From Anaerolineales bacterium (GTDB lineage Bacteria > Chloroflexota > Anaerolineae > Aggregatilineales > J027), in assembly GCA_020634155.1 (NCBI GenBank), contig JACKCI010000001.1, positions 1,612,001 through 1,676,000 of the forward strand: DNA of 64,000 nucleotides, given 5' to 3'. The notes below the pieces were generated by a model, which was not told the origin of the DNA, did not search any database, and saw nothing but the letters and a program-made list of their open reading frames with translations. The position numbers and the translations under genes are program-made. Of the stretch, positions 17,655-26,736 are shown piece after piece. Position 1 is the first letter of the stretch. Every line of letters starts with the position of its first letter.

Positions 17655-18878
17655 CTAAGCTGTGATGGGGGTAGCCTTTTCGCGTTCTGAACGTGGCGGA
17701 ATCAGGTCAAGATTCTCACCAACCCGCTCCAAAATTTGCAAGGCTTGCTGGAGTTGCTCACGGGTATGGGTTGCCATATAGCTCGTCCGCAACAGGCTCT
17801 TGTTGGGGGGGACGCCGGGCGGCACCACTGGGTTAGTATAGACGCCCTCATTCGCCAGCGCCCGCCATGCCAAGGCCGTCCGCACATCGTCGCCAATAAT
17901 AATCGGGATCACTGCCGTCTTGCTGTGCCCGATATTGAAGCCAAGTCGATTGAGGTTAGTCTGCATAAAGGCCACATTATCCCACAAGCGTTGATTATGT
18001 TCGGGTTCGTTCTCCATAATATCAAGCGCCGCCAACACCGTATACACATTAGCAGCCGGCAGACTCGCGGAGAAAATCAACGAGCGGGCGTTGTGCTGGA
18101 TGAAGTGAACGACATCAGCCTTACCCGCAATGAAACCGCCCACCGAGGCAAACGACTTGCTAAAGGTACCCATCACCAAATCGACCTCATCAAAGGTCAG
18201 GCCGAAGTGCGCCATCGTGCCACGTCCGCCACCCATCACCCCAAGGCTATGGGCATCATCAACCATCAGCCGCGCACCATGCCGCTTGCAGATTTCAACG
18301 ATTTCAGGAATGGGGGCAATGTCGCCAAACATGCTATACACGCCATCAACCACCACCAGCTTGCCTGATTCTTCCGGCAAACGGCTCAGTACATAGTCGA
18401 GGTTGTCCATGTCGTTATGAGAAAAGCGCTTCATTTCACCACGCGACAGCATCGCACCATCGACAATACAGGCATGGGCATCCTTGTCCAAAATCACATA
18501 ATCGCCCTTTTGGACAATAGCGGAGATGGTGCCAAGGTTGGTTTGATAGCCCGTTGGGAAGATTACCGCGGCTTCCGCACCGACAAAGTTGGCAAGGCGG
18601 CGTTCAGCCTCTAGGTGGAACTCAAGGGTACCATTCAAAAAACGGCTCCCTGTACAGCTTGTCCCAAAGCGATCAATCGCCTGCATTGCAGCCGCCCGCA
18701 CCTTGGGATGGGTCGTTAGGCCCAAGTAGTTATTGGAGCCAAGCATAATCACCTCGCGCCCATCGAAGGTGGCGATGGACCCCTCTGAGTCGCTCAAGGG
18801 TTGGAAGTACGGGTAAATGCCAGCTTCCATCGCCTCTTTTGCGATGGTGAATTTGCCAACTTTATCAAATATGTCCAT
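17655..18878 (-). CDS. Alpha-oxoamine synthase, serine palmitoyltransferase-like
   Basis: A 407-residue PLP enzyme of the AOS family (KBL/BioF/SPT/HemA). Visible sites: SNNYLGLT near the start, the PLP-stacking His135 in DKDAHACIVDG, DDAHS (207-211) and the Schiff-base Lys241 in GTFSKSFASVGG. AOS enzymes condense an amino acid with an acyl-CoA and lose CO2. The segments YPYFQPL, MLGSNNYLGLTTHP, TGSRFLNGTLEFHLE and NPVVPPGVPPNKSLLR resemble soluble bacterial serine palmitoyltransferase more than BioF or KBL, by my recollection of the family. SPT makes 3-ketodihydrosphingosine, the first step of sphingolipid synthesis. No other sphingolipid or biotin gene is adjacent, so KBL or BioF activity remains possible. 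Confidence 0.85.
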   Translation of the reverse strand: MDIFDKVGKFTIAKEAMEAGIYPYFQPLSDSEGSIATFDGREVIMLGSNNYLGLTTHPKVRAAAMQAIDRFGTSCTGSRFLNGTLEFHLEAERRLANFVGAEAAVIFPTGYQTNLGTISAIVQKGDYVILDKDAHACIVDGAMLSRGEMKRFSHNDMDNLDYVLSRLPEESGKLVVVDGVYSMFGDIAPIPEIVEICKRHGARLMVDDAHSLGVMGGGRGTMAHFGLTFDEVDLVMGTFSKSFASVGGFIAGKADVVHFIQHNARSLIFSASLPAANVYTVLAALDIMENEPEHNQRLWDNVAFMQTNLNRLGFNIGHSKTAVIPIIIGDDVRTALAWRALANEGVYTNPVVPPGVPPNKSLLRTSYMATHTREQLQQALQILERVGENLDLIPPRSEREKATPITA

Positions 18879-18957
18879 GCCGATTATTCCTTATTATTGC
18901 AATTGGAAGCATTATATCATCAAAAAATCCACGCCCAATGGCGTTTGTGACAAAAGA

Positions 18958-19347
18958 CTAACCTTTTGAAGTATCTACCACCGACGCGACAGCAGGCATC
19001 ACCACCCGCCCCGTCAGGTAGCCTATAATCGAGCCAAAGAAAAGGCCGCTCACCGCCCCAATCCATGACGAACTGACAATATCATTGAGCTTAATCCCCA
19101 GCACTGGCGCAAAGGTGAAGGCCACAAGCCCAATCACCGCCCCCAATACCGCATAGGGATAAGCCTTTTGGACAGGTCGAAACATAGCAACCGTGCCAAT
19201 AATGACCCCAATCACCACCCCCAACACCGCACCAATAACAACTGCTAAAACCGGGTCACTGCCATTCAAGGTGCCCGCCACGCCAACGGCAACACCGCTT
19301 GTCACTCCACCAACCCACAAGCCATTCTTTGCTTCTCTCATCGTCAC
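18958..19347 (-). CDS. Small glycine-rich membrane protein
   Basis: A 129-residue protein with about four hydrophobic segments (about 10-26, 32-52, 62-84, 92-115) packed with GxxxG-type glycines (VIGAVLGVVIGVIIGT, GLFFGSIIGYLTG). No family recognised; glycine-zipper membrane proteins often oligomerise. It starts at a GTG that overlaps the stop of the upstream secreted-protein gene (GTGA), so the pair is translationally coupled and may work together at the membrane. Confidence 0.7.
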   Translation of the reverse strand: MTMREAKNGLWVGGVTSGVAVGVAGTLNGSDPVLAVVIGAVLGVVIGVIIGTVAMFRPVQKAYPYAVLGAVIGLVAFTFAPVLGIKLNDIVSSSWIGAVSGLFFGSIIGYLTGRVVMPAVASVVDTSKG

Positions 19348-20414
19348 TCACCGTCCTCTAGTAATTCCCAAAGTACCGCGCAGGTGGTCGTCGTTCCCTG
19401 TGGTTCGAGCGTAGCCTCAGCCACTAACGTGGAGGCATCTGAGTATAAAACACCATCCCCCCCACCAAAGACACGCACCACTTCACAAAATCCCGTATAA
19501 GCCTCATCCGTTGGCTCCACGCTCAACACCCACCGCTCCTCTTGCTGATACGCAGGTGGCCCCAATACATCAAGGTCAGGACGGTCTATTTGCGTGATAA
19601 TCACCGCCTCCCCATCCAGATAGGCCGTGGTCGTCACCTCTAGGCGGATAGCAGGGCAATTGACCACCAACGAGGTCGCATCAATCGGATAGCCCGCCTC
19701 GACAATCTGCTCATAAGAACGAATGCTATTTTGCGGGGTATCTTCTGGCACCGTTACAAAAACAACCTGCCAAAAGTCCGAATAGCCCTCGTCGGCGTGC
19801 ATCTGCTCCACCACTGAATCGATACCACCCAAAAAGATCGGGTCGCCCAAATCATCAATGCCCGTAATCAATTTATAAATCGGGGCCGTTTCAGCCGGAG
19901 TCGCGCCAAAGTCAAAGGCATAGACCGCATTCCCATTTCCCCATAGTGGGATGAGGTCATGGTCATGACCCTGCAACTGCGAATTGGCCCGCACCACCGG
20001 GATATTGTGCGTGATTCCTGTGCGCTTGAGATTATCCTCAGCCAGCAGCCCCGCCTCGGCCAGTGCTTCCACACTCGTTAGGCTATTGGGGACATAATCA
20101 TCGGGTACAGCGACCTCCACAATCTCGCGCAAGTCGCTATAGTCTTCGGTAAAGGTTTGATCCGTCGGGATAATATCATACTGACCTTCAATCGGCTGGC
20201 CTGTGCTATCCACCAAACGGTATTGGTCAACCTGCCCCACCCGTTGGCCTTCATTCAAAACAGGCGTACCATTATTAAAAATATAGTAAAACACCTGCTG
20301 GTCTTCATAAAAAGCAGGCACCACACTATAAACGATGCGGTATTGACTCCGCGCTGGTGTGGGTACCATAAACAGCACCGCCACCCACAGCAAGAAGATA
20401 CTTCGACGCAACAT
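19344..20414 (-). CDS. Secreted protein of unknown function
   Basis: A 356-residue exported protein. The signal peptide ends TPARS-QYR. The mature part is beta-rich and acidic, with internally similar segments such as QVFYYIFNNGTPVLNEGQRV and VYAFDFGATPAETAPIYKLI, and two Cys near 240 and 305. Stretches of the type DFWQVVFVTVPEDTPQNSI and DYSDLREIVEVAVPDDYVP look like two copies of one module. No family recognised. ATG at 20414 is preferred because AAGGA lies 6 bases upstream; the ATG at 20420 is too close. Its stop overlaps the small membrane protein gene. Confidence 0.75.
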   Translation of the reverse strand: MLRRSIFLLWVAVLFMVPTPARSQYRIVYSVVPAFYEDQQVFYYIFNNGTPVLNEGQRVGQVDQYRLVDSTGQPIEGQYDIIPTDQTFTEDYSDLREIVEVAVPDDYVPNSLTSVEALAEAGLLAEDNLKRTGITHNIPVVRANSQLQGHDHDLIPLWGNGNAVYAFDFGATPAETAPIYKLITGIDDLGDPIFLGGIDSVVEQMHADEGYSDFWQVVFVTVPEDTPQNSIRSYEQIVEAGYPIDATSLVVNCPAIRLEVTTTAYLDGEAVIITQIDRPDLDVLGPPAYQQEERWVLSVEPTDEAYTGFCEVVRVFGGGDGVLYSDASTLVAEATLEPQGTTTTCAVLWELLEDGE

Positions 20415-20438
20415 CACCATTCCTTCTCTCTGCTCAAT

Positions 20439-21482
20439 TTAGGGAATTAACACTACTTTGCCAAAAATCGCGTTGTCTGTCAGCGCTCGGTGGGCGGCTT
20501 GAACCTCCTCAAGGGGATAGACTGCCCCAATCGGCACCTGCAATTTGCCTGCAAAGACCAGCTTCATCACATCCCAATAATCAGCGGTGGTGCCCATCGT
20601 CGAGCCAATCACGCTGACACTGCGGAAGAAAATAAAGCGGTGGTCAATTTCAAACTTGGGGCCGCCTGTGTTCCCGACGGTAATCACCCGCCCGCCTTTA
20701 CGCGCCGCCCGTATGCTCATCATCATCGTCGGAGCGCCCACATTATCGACCACCACATCCACCCCGCGCCGCTTGGTCAACTGAAAAACAGCCTTGCCCC
20801 AGTTGCCTTCTGGCACCGTGTTGCGATTAATCAGATGGTCAGCACCGAGGGCCTGTGCCTGTGCCAACTTCTCGTCATTGCTCCCGACCACCATCACCTC
20901 ACAGCCGACCAGCTTGGCAATTTGCAATGAGGCCGTATTGACGCCCCCACCCGCCCCGATAATCAACACCGTTTCGCCGGGGCGTAAATTGCCGCGCACA
21001 ATCAGGCTGTGCCATGCCGTCAAATACACCAACCCCGCCGCCGCCGCCGTCTCATAGCTGACCTGCTCCGGTAGCCGCAACAGGCTACGCGCTGGCACAC
21101 AGATATATTCGCAATCCGTACCGCTAGTCGTCTCACCAAGGATATGATAATGGTCGCAGAGGTTTTCTTGACCGCGCTCACACCACTCGCAGCCCGCACA
21201 ATCGACTCGCGCCGGACTAACCGCCACCCGCTCACCGACTTCCCAACCCGTGACACCCTCCCCCAGTGCATCAACCACACCCGCCGAGTCCGCACCGGGG
21301 ATATGTGGCATCGGCAGCTTAAGGCCGGGCCATCCGTCCCGCACCCACAGGTCAAGGCGATTCATGGCGGCGGCATGCACCCGCACCCGCACCTCGCCTG
21401 CTTTCGGTTCAGGGGTGGGATGGTCAGTAACATACGTTAAATTTTCTATGGGGCCATGTTCGTGTAATAAAACTGCTTTCAT
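20439..21482 (-). CDS. Medium-chain zinc-type alcohol dehydrogenase / quinone oxidoreductase
   Basis: A 347-residue MDR-superfamily oxidoreductase. The N-terminal GroES-like domain has HIPGADSAGVV and four closely spaced cysteines (CAGCEWCERGQENLC, about 95-110) for a structural zinc. The Rossmann part has IIGAGGGVNTASLQIAK and VVDNVG. The catalytic-zinc ligands of true ADHs (C/H/C) are not fully evident, as in many quinone-oxidoreductase-like members, so the substrate is open. GGAGG precedes the ATG. It lies 24 bp upstream of the secreted-protein gene in the same direction and probably heads that transcript. Confidence 0.87.
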   Translation of the reverse strand: MKAVLLHEHGPIENLTYVTDHPTPEPKAGEVRVRVHAAAMNRLDLWVRDGWPGLKLPMPHIPGADSAGVVDALGEGVTGWEVGERVAVSPARVDCAGCEWCERGQENLCDHYHILGETTSGTDCEYICVPARSLLRLPEQVSYETAAAAGLVYLTAWHSLIVRGNLRPGETVLIIGAGGGVNTASLQIAKLVGCEVMVVGSNDEKLAQAQALGADHLINRNTVPEGNWGKAVFQLTKRRGVDVVVDNVGAPTMMMSIRAARKGGRVITVGNTGGPKFEIDHRFIFFRSVSVIGSTMGTTADYWDVMKLVFAGKLQVPIGAVYPLEEVQAAHRALTDNAIFGKVVLIP

Positions 21483-21723
21483 AAAATAACATCCTCCGTT
21501 TGGCTCCTAAGTGTAGCGTATCGCGGCCAGAATGCCATAAGCTGAACAGGCAGCTAACCATATAGTGTAGGCCACCCACCCATCGAAAATGATGTAAATT
21601 TTGCGTGAAATCTATGAATTTTTAACGTGATTCTATTACTCATGCGCTACACTTCTGCACAGTTATGCTATCATTCCGGCTGCACTTATCATCCACAAGT
21701 TAATCTATTAATGGATTTAGCCT

Positions 21724-22329
21724 ATGCCAGACCATCATCATGATGACCTAGACGATGTGCGTGACGAACTCGAAGCCATCATCTTCAATGAAGAGACCGA
21801 AGAAGCACCCATTGAACCCAACAGTGAAGCAGCAGAAGAACTTGAAGATGAAGGCAACGGGGCAAACGCCACCGAATCATCAAGCGACCTTGAACGGGCG
21901 CTCCTTGAGCGTGACGAGTTTAAAGCGGCCCTCCAACGTGAGCGGGCAGACTTTACCAATTACCGTAAGCGGGTTGAGCGCGAGAAATCGGAAATGCGCT
22001 CCACCATCAGCGCCGATACTATCGTGAAGCTATTGCCGATATTGGATGACCTTGATCGCGCCATTGCCGCCGCCCCCCAAGAGGCCAAAGATAACGACTG
22101 GATGAAAGGCTTTAGCATGATTCAGCGTAAATTCTATGACCTCCTTAATCAAATGGGCATTGTGGCAATTGAGCCTTTAGGGGAGCCATTCGACCATCAC
22201 TATCACGAAGCCATCGGTAGCGAAGACTCCGACGAGTATGAAAGTGGAACAATCACAACGGTACTGCAAAAAGGCTTCACGATGGATGACCGTTGTATTC
22301 GGGTTGCGCTGGTTAAGGTTGCGAACTAA
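21724..22329 (+). CDS. grpE: GrpE nucleotide exchange factor
   Basis: A 201-residue cochaperone that releases ADP from DnaK. The acidic N-terminal tail (about 1-55) precedes a long coiled-coil helix (LERDEFKAALQRERADFTNYRKR, given here in two overlapping parts in the protein) with FTNYRKRVEREK. The C-terminal beta domain ends TVLQKGFTMDDRCIRVALVKV, the family signature. It lies 28 bp upstream of dnaK. No CIRCE or HAIR operator was found in the 240 bp upstream, so heat-shock control is not evident from sequence. Confidence 0.96.
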   Translation: MPDHHHDDLDDVRDELEAIIFNEETEEAPIEPNSEAAEELEDEGNGANATESSSDLERALLERDEFKAALQRERADFTNYRKRVEREKSEMRSTISADTIVKLLPILDDLDRAIAAAPQEAKDNDWMKGFSMIQRKFYDLLNQMGIVAIEPLGEPFDHHYHEAIGSEDSDEYESGTITTVLQKGFTMDDRCIRVALVKVAN

Positions 22330-22357
22330 TCAATAAATATCAGGAGTAAGTAAACAC

Positions 22358-24250
22358 ATGGCTAAAATCATCGGCATTGACCTCGGTACCACCAACAGCG
22401 TTGTGGCGGTCATGGAAGGTGGTGAACCGACTGTAATCCCCAATAGCGAAGGGTCACGCACCACCCCATCAGTGGTCGCCATCAACAAACAAGGCGAGCG
22501 CCTTGTGGGGCAGACCGCCCGCCGCCAAGCGGTCATGAACCCCGAAAACACCATTTTCTCCGTCAAGCGCTTCATTGGTCGTAAATACGACGACGCCGTT
22601 GTGCAAAAAGCATTGGCAACGGTACCGTATAAGGTCTCGGCTGCCTCCAACGGTGACGTGCGGATTGCAATGGGTGGGCGAGACTACAGCCCGCCGGAAA
22701 TCAGCGCGATGGTGCTGCAAAAACTCAAGTCCGACGCTGAAGACTACCTCGGCACCTCCGTTGACCGTGCCGTCATCACTGTGCCCGCCTATTTCAATGA
22801 CGCCCAACGTCAAGCCACCAAAGACGCGGGCCGTATCGCGGGCCTCGATGTGTTGCGGATTATCAACGAGCCAACCGCCTCATCTTTAGCCTATGGCCTC
22901 GACAACAAGAAAGATGAGACCATCGCCGTCTATGACCTCGGTGGCGGTACCTTCGACATCTCTATCCTCGACGTGGGCGATGGTGTCTTTGAAGTCCGCT
23001 CCACCAATGGCGATACCTTCCTCGGTGGTGACGACTTCGACGAGCGCATCATTACATGGATTGCCGACGAGTTCCGCAAAGAACAAGGCATTGACCTCCG
23101 CAGTGACCGCCAAGCCCTCCAACGCTTGAAGGAAGCCGCCGAGAACGCCAAGAAAGAGCTTTCTAGCACCACCTCAGCCGAGATTAACCTGCCCTTCATC
23201 ACCGCCGACGCCAGCGGCCCCAAGCACCTGCTCATGACCCTCACCCGCTCCAAGCTGGAGGAGTTGGTGCATGACTTGATTGACCGTACCCTTGGCCCCG
23301 TTAAGAAGGCCTTGGATGATGCAGGTGTCAAAGCTGGCGATATTGATGAAGTCATCATGGTGGGTGGTATGACCCGTATGCCCGCCGTCCAAGAAACCGT
23401 CTCGCGCTTCTTCGGCAAGGAAACCAACCGCACCGTCAATCCTGATGAGGTCGTTGGTATTGGTGCCGCCATTCAAGCTGGTGTGCTGGGTGGTGAAGTC
23501 AAGGACGTGCTGCTGCTCGACGTGACCCCCTTGACTCTCAGCATCGAGACCTTGGGCGGCATTGCGACTCCCTTAATCGAGCGCAACACCACCATTCCGG
23601 TCAAGAAGAGCCAAATCTTCAGCACCGCCACCGACAACCAGACCCAAGTCGAGATTCACATCTTGCAGGGTGAGCGCCAGATGGCTTCCGACAACAAGAC
23701 TCTCGGCAAGTTCATCCTTGACGGCATCCCCCCTGCACCGCGTGGCGTGCCGCAAGTTGAAGTCACCTTCGACATTGACGCCGACGGCATCCTCAACGTG
23801 AGCGCCCGTGACAAGGCCACTGACCGCGTGCAGAAAATCACCATCACCGCCAGTAGCGGCTTGAGCGATACCGAAATCGACAAGATGGTTAAGGAAGCCG
23901 AGAAGCACGCCGACGAAGACCGCCGCCGCCGCGATGAGGCCGAAATCCGCAACCGCGCCGACTCTACTATCTTTATGGCCGAGAAGACCCTGCGCGAGTT
24001 TGGCGATAAGGTCAACAAGTCAACCAAGCGCGACATCGAAGACAAGGTCGCCAGTCTGAAGAAAGCCATCGACGGCGGTGACATGGACTTCATCCGCTCC
24101 AAGACCGACGAACTCATGGCCGCTGTCCAACAACTAGGGGCCAGCATGTATGAGTCCACTGGTGGTGAGGGCTTCGATGGAGCCGCAGGTGGTCCCTCTG
24201 GTGAACCCACCGACGGTGAAGATGTCATCGAAGGCCAATTCAGCGACTAA
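22358..24250 (+). CDS. dnaK: DnaK chaperone (Hsp70)
   Basis: A 630-residue Hsp70. The ATPase domain begins IIGIDLGTTNSVVAVMEGG, with YFNDAQRQATKDAG, DLGGGTFDIS and VGGMTRMP. The substrate-binding domain starts after the linker VLLLDVTPLTLSIET. The lid ends in a Gly-rich tail and the acidic EDVIEGQF of bacterial DnaK. AGGAG precedes the ATG. dnaJ is encoded 12 kb away rather than next to it. A strong terminator follows. Confidence 0.98.
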   Translation: MAKIIGIDLGTTNSVVAVMEGGEPTVIPNSEGSRTTPSVVAINKQGERLVGQTARRQAVMNPENTIFSVKRFIGRKYDDAVVQKALATVPYKVSAASNGDVRIAMGGRDYSPPEISAMVLQKLKSDAEDYLGTSVDRAVITVPAYFNDAQRQATKDAGRIAGLDVLRIINEPTASSLAYGLDNKKDETIAVYDLGGGTFDISILDVGDGVFEVRSTNGDTFLGGDDFDERIITWIADEFRKEQGIDLRSDRQALQRLKEAAENAKKELSSTTSAEINLPFITADASGPKHLLMTLTRSKLEELVHDLIDRTLGPVKKALDDAGVKAGDIDEVIMVGGMTRMPAVQETVSRFFGKETNRTVNPDEVVGIGAAIQAGVLGGEVKDVLLLDVTPLTLSIETLGGIATPLIERNTTIPVKKSQIFSTATDNQTQVEIHILQGERQMASDNKTLGKFILDGIPPAPRGVPQVEVTFDIDADGILNVSARDKATDRVQKITITASSGLSDTEIDKMVKEAEKHADEDRRRRDEAEIRNRADSTIFMAEKTLREFGDKVNKSTKRDIEDKVASLKKAIDGGDMDFIRSKTDELMAAVQQLGASMYESTGGEGFDGAAGGPSGEPTDGEDVIEGQFSD

Positions 24251-24272
24251 TCGCTAAGACAAGCCATCCCAC

Positions 24273-24298
24273 AGGGGCGGGCCATCTCGCCCCTTTTT
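24273..24298 (+). terminator. Intrinsic terminator of grpE-dnaK
   Basis: AGGGGCG (24273-24279) pairs with CGCCCCT (24288-24294) across an 8-base loop and is followed directly by a T-run. Confidence 0.9.
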
Positions 24299-24320
24299 GC
24301 TTCATCCACGAGGCCACCCC

Positions 24321-24764
24321 ATGTTCCCCCCCGACCAAGGCACCTATATCCTCATCCTGCACCTCGCCGCCCCTACCTCCCTCACCATCGGCAAACTCGG
24401 CACCTTCGATTTACAGGCGGGCTACTATGCCTATGTCGGGAGTGCTTTCGGCGCAGGCGGATTGCGTGGGCGTCTCAAGCACCACCTCGCCCCCATCACG
24501 CGCCCCCACTGGCATATCGACTACCTCCGCCAAGTCGCCCCCCTGCATGAAGTCTGGTATACCGCCAGCCCCATTGTCCATGAACACCCATGGGCCGCCC
24601 ACCTCCAATCCTTAGCGGGAGCCACCATCCCCATGCCGCGCTTCGGAGCCTCCGACTGCACCTGCCCCACCCATCTGGTCTATTTCCCCACCCCACCCGA
24701 CTTTGCGGCCTTCTGCACCGCGATTGACGCTACCCCCCAGCGCTGGTCAGTGGATGAGAACTAG
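24321..24764 (+). CDS. DUF123 / GIY-YIG-type (Uri superfamily) nuclease-like protein
   Basis: A 147-residue protein. GTYILIL, then GYYAYVGSAFGAGGLRGRLKHH, gives the GIY-YIG core: a Tyr pair in YYAYVGS, with Arg in LRGRLKHHL as the catalytic-type arginine. PHWHIDYLR and FGASDCTCPTHL follow, which are DUF123 hallmarks. The family is widespread in archaea and thermophilic bacteria; the substrate is not established. A DNA repair or nucleic-acid-end role is inferred from the fold. ATG at 24321 is preferred over TTG 24297, which overlaps the dnaK terminator. Its stop directly abuts the stop of the convergent terminase gene with no spacer. Confidence 0.85.
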   Translation: MFPPDQGTYILILHLAAPTSLTIGKLGTFDLQAGYYAYVGSAFGAGGLRGRLKHHLAPITRPHWHIDYLRQVAPLHEVWYTASPIVHEHPWAAHLQSLAGATIPMPRFGASDCTCPTHLVYFPTPPDFAAFCTAIDATPQRWSVDEN

Positions 24765-26069
24765 CTACCCCCACAGCCCCCGCGCCGTCACCATCCGCAC
24801 CGTTGCCCTAGCCCCATATCCCACCGACCCGCCGATATACCGTAGCGCATCCAGCAGATGGTAAGTCTCTTTGTCCTCAATCTGCTCCGTCGGCTCTTGG
24901 TTATCATCCAACACCCGACTATACCCCATCAACTCATCAATCAATGCCCGCAAATCCCCAAACACCGCCAGCTTATCCCCCGCCAACAACCCATACACCC
25001 GATCAATCCCCACCTCCACATCCCCTTGCTCTGGCCTATTCACCATCAACCCCGCCGCCCGAAATTCCTCCCGCCATTGACCTTCCGCCGCCGCTCCCCC
25101 CACCACCAGCCGTGCCTTGACCTCCCCCCGCACCAACGCCTCCACATGCCCCTTCGCCGTCCGACCCCCCGCCTTATAAATCCGATACACATACAACCGC
25201 CCCGTCGTTGGCTCCTCTGCCAAAAACACCGCCGCCGTATGCACACCCCCAAAATCAATCCCCACATACCGCCGCCAATACTCCGGTATCGCAAAGCGCT
25301 CTACCACATGCCGCCCCTCATCAAAGCAGTCATAAATCATCCCCGCCGGACGTTCAAACCACCCCCGATAAAACATATTGAACTTCCACGCTGGCAATCG
25401 CTCCCGTGCCGCCTCAAATTCCGCTCGTGGAAACGCAGGGTTCATGATGCTCTCAAACTGAATCACATCAATCGTCGGGTCACCCATCCGCCATCGGTCA
25501 TACACCTCCCGCTTCAGCCATCCAAGGTTATACGGCGTCGTCGTAATCAACACCCGCCCCTGCGCCAACCCTACCCGCCTCAACACCGCCTCCCATGCCC
25601 CCACCTTGAACCGCCCCTGTCCCGCCTCATCCAACACCGCCGCCTTAGCTGTCGCCGACTCCAACGACTCCGGTTCCGTCGCATACCCAAACAGCACCCG
25701 TGTCGCCACATCCACCCGCTCATCAAACGCCCGCCCAAACGTCCGAGTAAACCCATCCGCCGAAAACACGAACTGCCGTGACGGATTCCCCCGATAGCTC
25801 CCCAGCCCCAACCATCCCTCAAATACCCGCAAAAACTCCGGCAACGCCTTCAACTCCAGCAACGGGTAGGTCGGCGTCACATACAGATAATCCCCCGCCC
25901 CCCGTCGTTGAATCTCCCGATACAGCCAATGCGGTGTAAACGCCGTCTTCCCGCTCTGATTCCCCGCAATCACCGCCACAATCCGCTTCTCACTATCCCA
26001 TGCCCGCTGCTGCCCCTCATGCAAATTCAGATGCAGCGTCTCCCCCCGTATCTCAGCCAGTCCCGCCAT
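24765..26069 (-). CDS. Phage terminase large subunit
   Basis: A 434-residue packaging motor. ATPase half: Walker A AGNQSGKT and Walker B AAVLDEAGQG, with a LITTTPYNLGW coupling-type segment. Nuclease half: RNase H-like motif I VGIDFGGVHTA and a late HLLDALRYI that carries a metal-binding Asp. The length is typical of compact TerL proteins. ATG at 26069 is supported by GGAGG; it overlaps the small subunit gene by 17 bp. The coding strand is strikingly G-rich (the plus strand reads as C-runs), unlike neighbouring genes. No portal, capsid or integrase gene accompanies it. Confidence 0.9.
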   Translation of the reverse strand: MAGLAEIRGETLHLNLHEGQQRAWDSEKRIVAVIAGNQSGKTAFTPHWLYREIQRRGAGDYLYVTPTYPLLELKALPEFLRVFEGWLGLGSYRGNPSRQFVFSADGFTRTFGRAFDERVDVATRVLFGYATEPESLESATAKAAVLDEAGQGRFKVGAWEAVLRRVGLAQGRVLITTTPYNLGWLKREVYDRWRMGDPTIDVIQFESIMNPAFPRAEFEAARERLPAWKFNMFYRGWFERPAGMIYDCFDEGRHVVERFAIPEYWRRYVGIDFGGVHTAAVFLAEEPTTGRLYVYRIYKAGGRTAKGHVEALVRGEVKARLVVGGAAAEGQWREEFRAAGLMVNRPEQGDVEVGIDRVYGLLAGDKLAVFGDLRALIDELMGYSRVLDDNQEPTEQIEDKETYHLLDALRYIGGSVGYGARATVRMVTARGLWG

Positions 26070-26490
26070 GCGTCCCTCCCACCTCAATCTTGCTGATCCG
26101 TATCGCCATCCCATCCCCTTGCACACTCACCCGTTGCTTGACCCCATACGCCTCTGACCGCCGCCGTTCCAACCACCACGCCGCCCACTGTGGCTCCCGT
26201 TGCGCCGCCTCATAAATCACCCGTTGCATCCCCACCGCACACCGCGCCTCGGCCCGTTCCACCGCCCGATAAAACCCCACACACTGCCGCTCCCGTTCAC
26301 TCAACCCCTCCACCGTCACCGCCCCCGCCGCCAACCGTTGCAGCGCCGATTCCCCCGCCTTCCGCCACGCCCGAAATGTCTCGTAGTTAATTCCCGCATT
26401 CCGCGCCGCGTCCTGATACGTACACCCGATTTCGATGGCCTCCACCACCGTATCGCGGATTTTTCGCGTCAATTTGCTTGGTCGAGCCAT
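26053..26490 (-). CDS. Phage terminase small subunit-like DNA-binding protein
   Basis: A 145-residue protein. The N-terminal HTH (KLTRKIRDTVVEAIEIG, then TYQDAARNAGINYETFRAW) matches the TerS/Hin-like domain that recognises the packaging site. The helical middle (ERQCVGFYRAVERAEARCAVG) is probably the oligomerisation region. The C-terminal beta segment may contact TerL. ATG at 26490 follows GAGGAG; longer upstream starts lack a ribosome site and run into the hairpin at 26534-26567. It overlaps terL by 17 bp. Confidence 0.8.
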   Translation of the reverse strand: MARPSKLTRKIRDTVVEAIEIGCTYQDAARNAGINYETFRAWRKAGESALQRLAAGAVTVEGLSERERQCVGFYRAVERAEARCAVGMQRVIYEAAQREPQWAAWWLERRRSEAYGVKQRVSVQGDGMAIRISKIEVGGTHGGTG

Positions 26491-26533
26491 TTTGCACACT
26501 CCTCGTTGCGTGGGCCTCCCCACCCAACAAAAA

Positions 26534-26567
26534 AGGACGATTACCCTCACTTTACAGGTAATCGCCC
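26534..26567 (-). terminator. Minus-strand intrinsic terminator or attenuator upstream of terS
   Basis: CGATTACC (26538-26545) pairs with GGTAATCG (26557-26564), extended by AGG/CCT across one mismatch. Read on the minus strand the stem is followed by CCTTTTTTG. It lies 44 bp before the terS start, so it would stop transcripts entering from the right or act as an attenuator. Confidence 0.7.
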
Positions 26568-26707
26568 TCCCTAAAGGACACACCTCCATGATTAGATTGC
26601 TGAAACTGCTGTACCGCTAATTTTCTACAAAGTTATATGGTTTCCCTTGTCCTAATGCTTGCATTATAAAGATGCTGGTGTTATGCTTGAGACTAGTTAA
26701 AAAGCTA

Positions 26708-26736
26708 AAGGCCCGCGTTTACGAGACGTGGGCCTT
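26708..26736 (-). terminator. Minus-strand terminator-like hairpin
   Basis: AAGGCCCGCGT (26708-26718) pairs with ACGTGGGCCTT (26726-26736) with one G.T pair. On the minus strand it is followed by TAGCTTTTTAAC. Confidence 0.6.

Noticed and set aside
21483..21723. CIRCE or HAIR heat-shock operator upstream of grpE
   Set aside because: Searched by eye for TTAGCACTC-N9-GAGTGCTAA and CTTGAGT-N7-ACTCAAG; neither is present.
24858..25781. 307-codon plus-strand ORF rich in Arg, Pro and His
   Set aside because: It is antisense to the terminase large subunit gene. Its odd composition follows from the C-rich strand, and the minus-strand frame has clear ATPase and nuclease motifs.
26588..26620. Ten-codon leader peptide MIRLLKLLYR
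   Set aside because: Leu-rich and preceded by CACCTCC rather than a good ribosome site; no downstream gene on that strand for it to control.
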